Shown: positions 6,504-7,746 of the stretch, in pieces
Layout of the letters: every line of letters starts with the position of its first letter
How positions within the stretch are numbered: the stretch's first letter is position 1
NCBI GenBank assembly: GCA_002348425.1
Contig: DEBE01000095.1
Span: 1-7,746 of the forward strand
Reading direction: 5' to 3'
DNA from: Alphaproteobacteria bacterium UBA2964
GTDB taxonomy: Bacteria; Pseudomonadota; Alphaproteobacteria; MPNO01; UBA2964
Length of the DNA: 7,746 nucleotides
The notes under the pieces: generated by a model
The model's input: only the letters and a program-made list of their open reading frames with translations
What the model was told of the DNA's origin: nothing
Databases searched by the model: none
Program-made: the position numbers and the translations under genes

Positions 6504-7363
6504 ATTTTCTTGCCCTGCTGCACCGCGTACCATGCCGCTCCGAAAATTATGATTGCTCCAACCCATGTCCACAAATCAGGAAATTCGCCAAAGACCATAA
6601 ATCCCATCGCTGCCGCTATGGGCATTCTCAAAAAATTCATAGGTTGAACTACCCGTGCATCAGCAAGGGAAATGCTGGAAGCTACACAGAATTGTGCCAT
6701 TGTTGCGGAAAGAGCCACTCCAATAAGGATGGGCCAATCTTCCGACTGCGGCGTCTTCCAAGTTAGATAAGCCGGTATCGCTGATAAAGGCAAAATAAGC
6801 ACATTAACATAAAAGGTCATTACAGCAGGAGAGTCATATCGTGACAGGACCTTGATACAGGTATTCACGAATGCGTAAGCGCCGGCTGTACCGAGGGCCG
6901 CAATTATACCCAGAGAAATGGGTATATACCCTGGACGAATTATGACTAGCACACCGAGGAAGCCGACTATGGCCGCCAACCAACTTTTGAGGCCTACCTT
7001 TTCTCTCAATAAAAGCGCAGCAACTGCTATTGTAAATAGCGGGGAAACAAACTGTATCGCAAAGAAGTCACCGACAGGCACATGTTCGGTAGCGTAGAAC
7101 CATAGAAGAATTGCAAAATAAGTAATCAACGTCCTTACACAATGCAGGGGAAACGCCTTGGTTTTAAGTTGGGCAACACCGCCTCGAAGAATAAATGGAG
7201 TAAGAATCATCACTCCAAATACACACCTCAGAAAGGTCAGTTCGAACGTAGGATAGCTCCCAGCTAAATAACGAGTGAGTGTTGCGGAGAAAACATAACA
7301 AAGTGAAGCGGCCAACATCCAGATGGCACCCTTTATCGAATTTGAGTATGCGACATCTGTCAC
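6500..7363 (-). CDS. EamA-family (DMT superfamily) transporter, operon copy C
   Basis: This complete 287-aa inner-membrane DMT carrier has two EamA repeats (about 10-145 and 153-283). Landmarks are TFLRCVFGV (43-51), LLWFYA (86-91), DFFAIQFVSPLFT (99-111), LLREK (118-122), GFLGVLVIIRPG (134-145), ARVVQPMNFLRMP (236-248) and GEFPDLWTWVGA (259-270). The start is GTG at 7363. It is well supported by a full AAGGAGG 10 nt upstream and a 4-bp GTGA overlap with the stop of copy D. It is related to A and B but more distant from each than they are from each other, and it lacks their C-terminal basic extension (it ends QQGKKI). With the strongest SD of any start seen in the operon, it may be the best translated copy. 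Substrate is unknown. Confidence 0.93.
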   Translation of the reverse strand: MTDVAYSNSIKGAIWMLAASLCYVFSATLTRYLAGSYPTFELTFLRCVFGVMILTPFILRGGVAQLKTKAFPLHCVRTLITYFAILLWFYATEHVPVGDFFAIQFVSPLFTIAVAALLLREKVGLKSWLAAIVGFLGVLVIIRPGYIPISLGIIAALGTAGAYAFVNTCIKVLSRYDSPAVMTFYVNVLILPLSAIPAYLTWKTPQSEDWPILIGVALSATMAQFCVASSISLADARVVQPMNFLRMPIAAAMGFMVFGEFPDLWTWVGAIIIFGAAWYAVQQGKKI

Positions 7364-7746
7364 TTAATAGTGGCCTCCTTTTGTATAACGTAATAGGCCG
7401 CCACAAAAATTACCATTGCGCCAACCCAGGTCCATATTTCAGGCATTTGACCAAACATAATATATCCGATCGTGGCAGTGAATGGCATCCTAAGAAAATC
7501 AAAGGGCCATACAATTCGGGCATCTGCAGAAGCAATCGCCTTGGTTAAAGTCCATTGCCCTCCTGTGGTAAAGATACCTAAAGCAATAATCCATCCAATG
7601 GTATCGATTGGTGGCCATCGCCACGCAAAAAGCAATGGGATCAGAGCTAAAACCAGCATTATTATATTGCCATAAATAGTGATTGTCGTTGTGGTCTCTG
7701 TGCGGGTCAGTATCTTAATAAAAATATTAGTAATACTGTAAAATAC
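7360..7746 (-). CDS. EamA-family (DMT superfamily) transporter, operon copy D, truncated by window edge
   Basis: Only the last 128 residues, most of the second EamA repeat, are visible. The frame stays open to the right edge, reading VFYSITNIFIKILTRTETTT across 7746-7687. The Met at 7659 is therefore internal, not a start. Landmarks are the I-K-I-L-T helix end (compare I-K-S-L-S in A and B), the DARIVWPFDFLRMP motif, FGQMPEIWTWVGA and a final helix ending YYVIQKEATIK. It is the most divergent of the four operon copies: it has WPFDF where A-C have QPVNF or QPMNF, and GQMPE where they have EFPD. Its stop overlaps the GTG start of copy C by 4 bp and its last codons contain the SD for C. The promoter of the operon and possibly more genes lie beyond the window. 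Confidence 0.9.
   Translation of the reverse strand, partial: VFYSITNIFIKILTRTETTTTITIYGNIIMLVLALIPLLFAWRWPPIDTIGWIIALGIFTTGGQWTLTKAIASADARIVWPFDFLRMPFTATIGYIMFGQMPEIWTWVGAMVIFVAAYYVIQKEATIK
7374..7380 (-). promoter_or_regulatory. Strong Shine-Dalgarno site for the GTG start of EamA-C
   Basis: AAGGAGG on the minus strand lies 10 nt before the GTG at 7363. It is embedded in the last codons of copy D (the K-E-A part of the C-terminus). It is the strongest SD match at any start in the window and justifies the non-ATG start. Confidence 0.75.

Noticed and set aside
6500..6572. Longer form of EamA-B starting at an ATG at 6572 (23 extra residues)
   Set aside because: The extension lies wholly inside EamA-C, is hydrophilic and unlike related N-termini. 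The ATG at 6503 gives the same 4-bp overlap pattern seen at the neighbouring junctions.
6034..6647. Plus-strand open frames opposite the EamA operon, and similar short frames opposite or within the UbiD and other EamA genes
   Set aside because: They have no SD or family resemblance and compositions expected from antisense reading of membrane-protein genes. The minus-strand genes explain the region fully.
7657..7659. ATG at 7659 as the start of the last EamA gene
   Set aside because: The frame stays open to the right edge with typical EamA sequence upstream, so the Met is internal.

Overview
The window is bacterial, close-packed and moderately AT-rich (roughly 40% GC by eye). Gene content suggests a Gram-negative proteobacterium, probably an alphaproteobacterium. 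The pointers are a Nu-class (YfcG-like) glutathione transferase, a UbiD-family decarboxylase, a small secreted TPR protein with a C-terminal CxxxC-EY motif of a kind I associate with alphaproteobacteria, and an unusual number of EamA/DMT membrane transporters. The taxonomic placement is an inference. I see no tRNA, rRNA, CRISPR array, insertion sequence or phage gene.

Layout from left to right. A 5'-truncated EamA transporter (+) runs to 887. It converges, with a 3-bp gap, on a complete UbiD-family (de)carboxylase gene (-, 891-2396) whose prFMN/metal-site residues are all present. A 98-bp divergent intergenic region (2397-2494) separates that gene from a second, complete EamA transporter (+, 2495-3388). 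A small periplasmic TPR protein (-, 3431-3925) follows, with an AT-rich inverted repeat at its 3' end.

From 4056 to the right edge everything lies on the minus strand in one tightly overlapping operon. In transcription order it is EamA-D (truncated by the window edge), EamA-C, EamA-B, EamA-A, then the glutathione transferase. Each of the first three junctions is a 4-bp stop/start overlap. The last is an 8-bp overlap. The window therefore holds six EamA genes, four in one operon. The four operon copies share an 'FLRMP'-type motif (FMRMP in B) and a W-T-W signature near the C-terminus, and B and A look like the most recent duplicates. The two plus-strand copies carry 'LRLP' and form a different subgroup.

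The most striking non-coding signal is a long imperfect palindrome (5593-5655, about 27 possible base pairs) centred on the B-stop/A-start codons. In mRNA it would bury both the start of EamA-A and its only SD-like sequence. It may set the expression ratio or coupling between the upstream transporters and the A-GST part of the operon.

Functionally the region looks like a small-metabolite transport and modification locus: several DMT carriers, a decarboxylase that may act on aromatic or unsaturated acids, and a glutathione-dependent thiol enzyme. No substrate can be deduced from sequence alone. No transcription regulator and no UbiX flavin prenyltransferase gene lie in the window.
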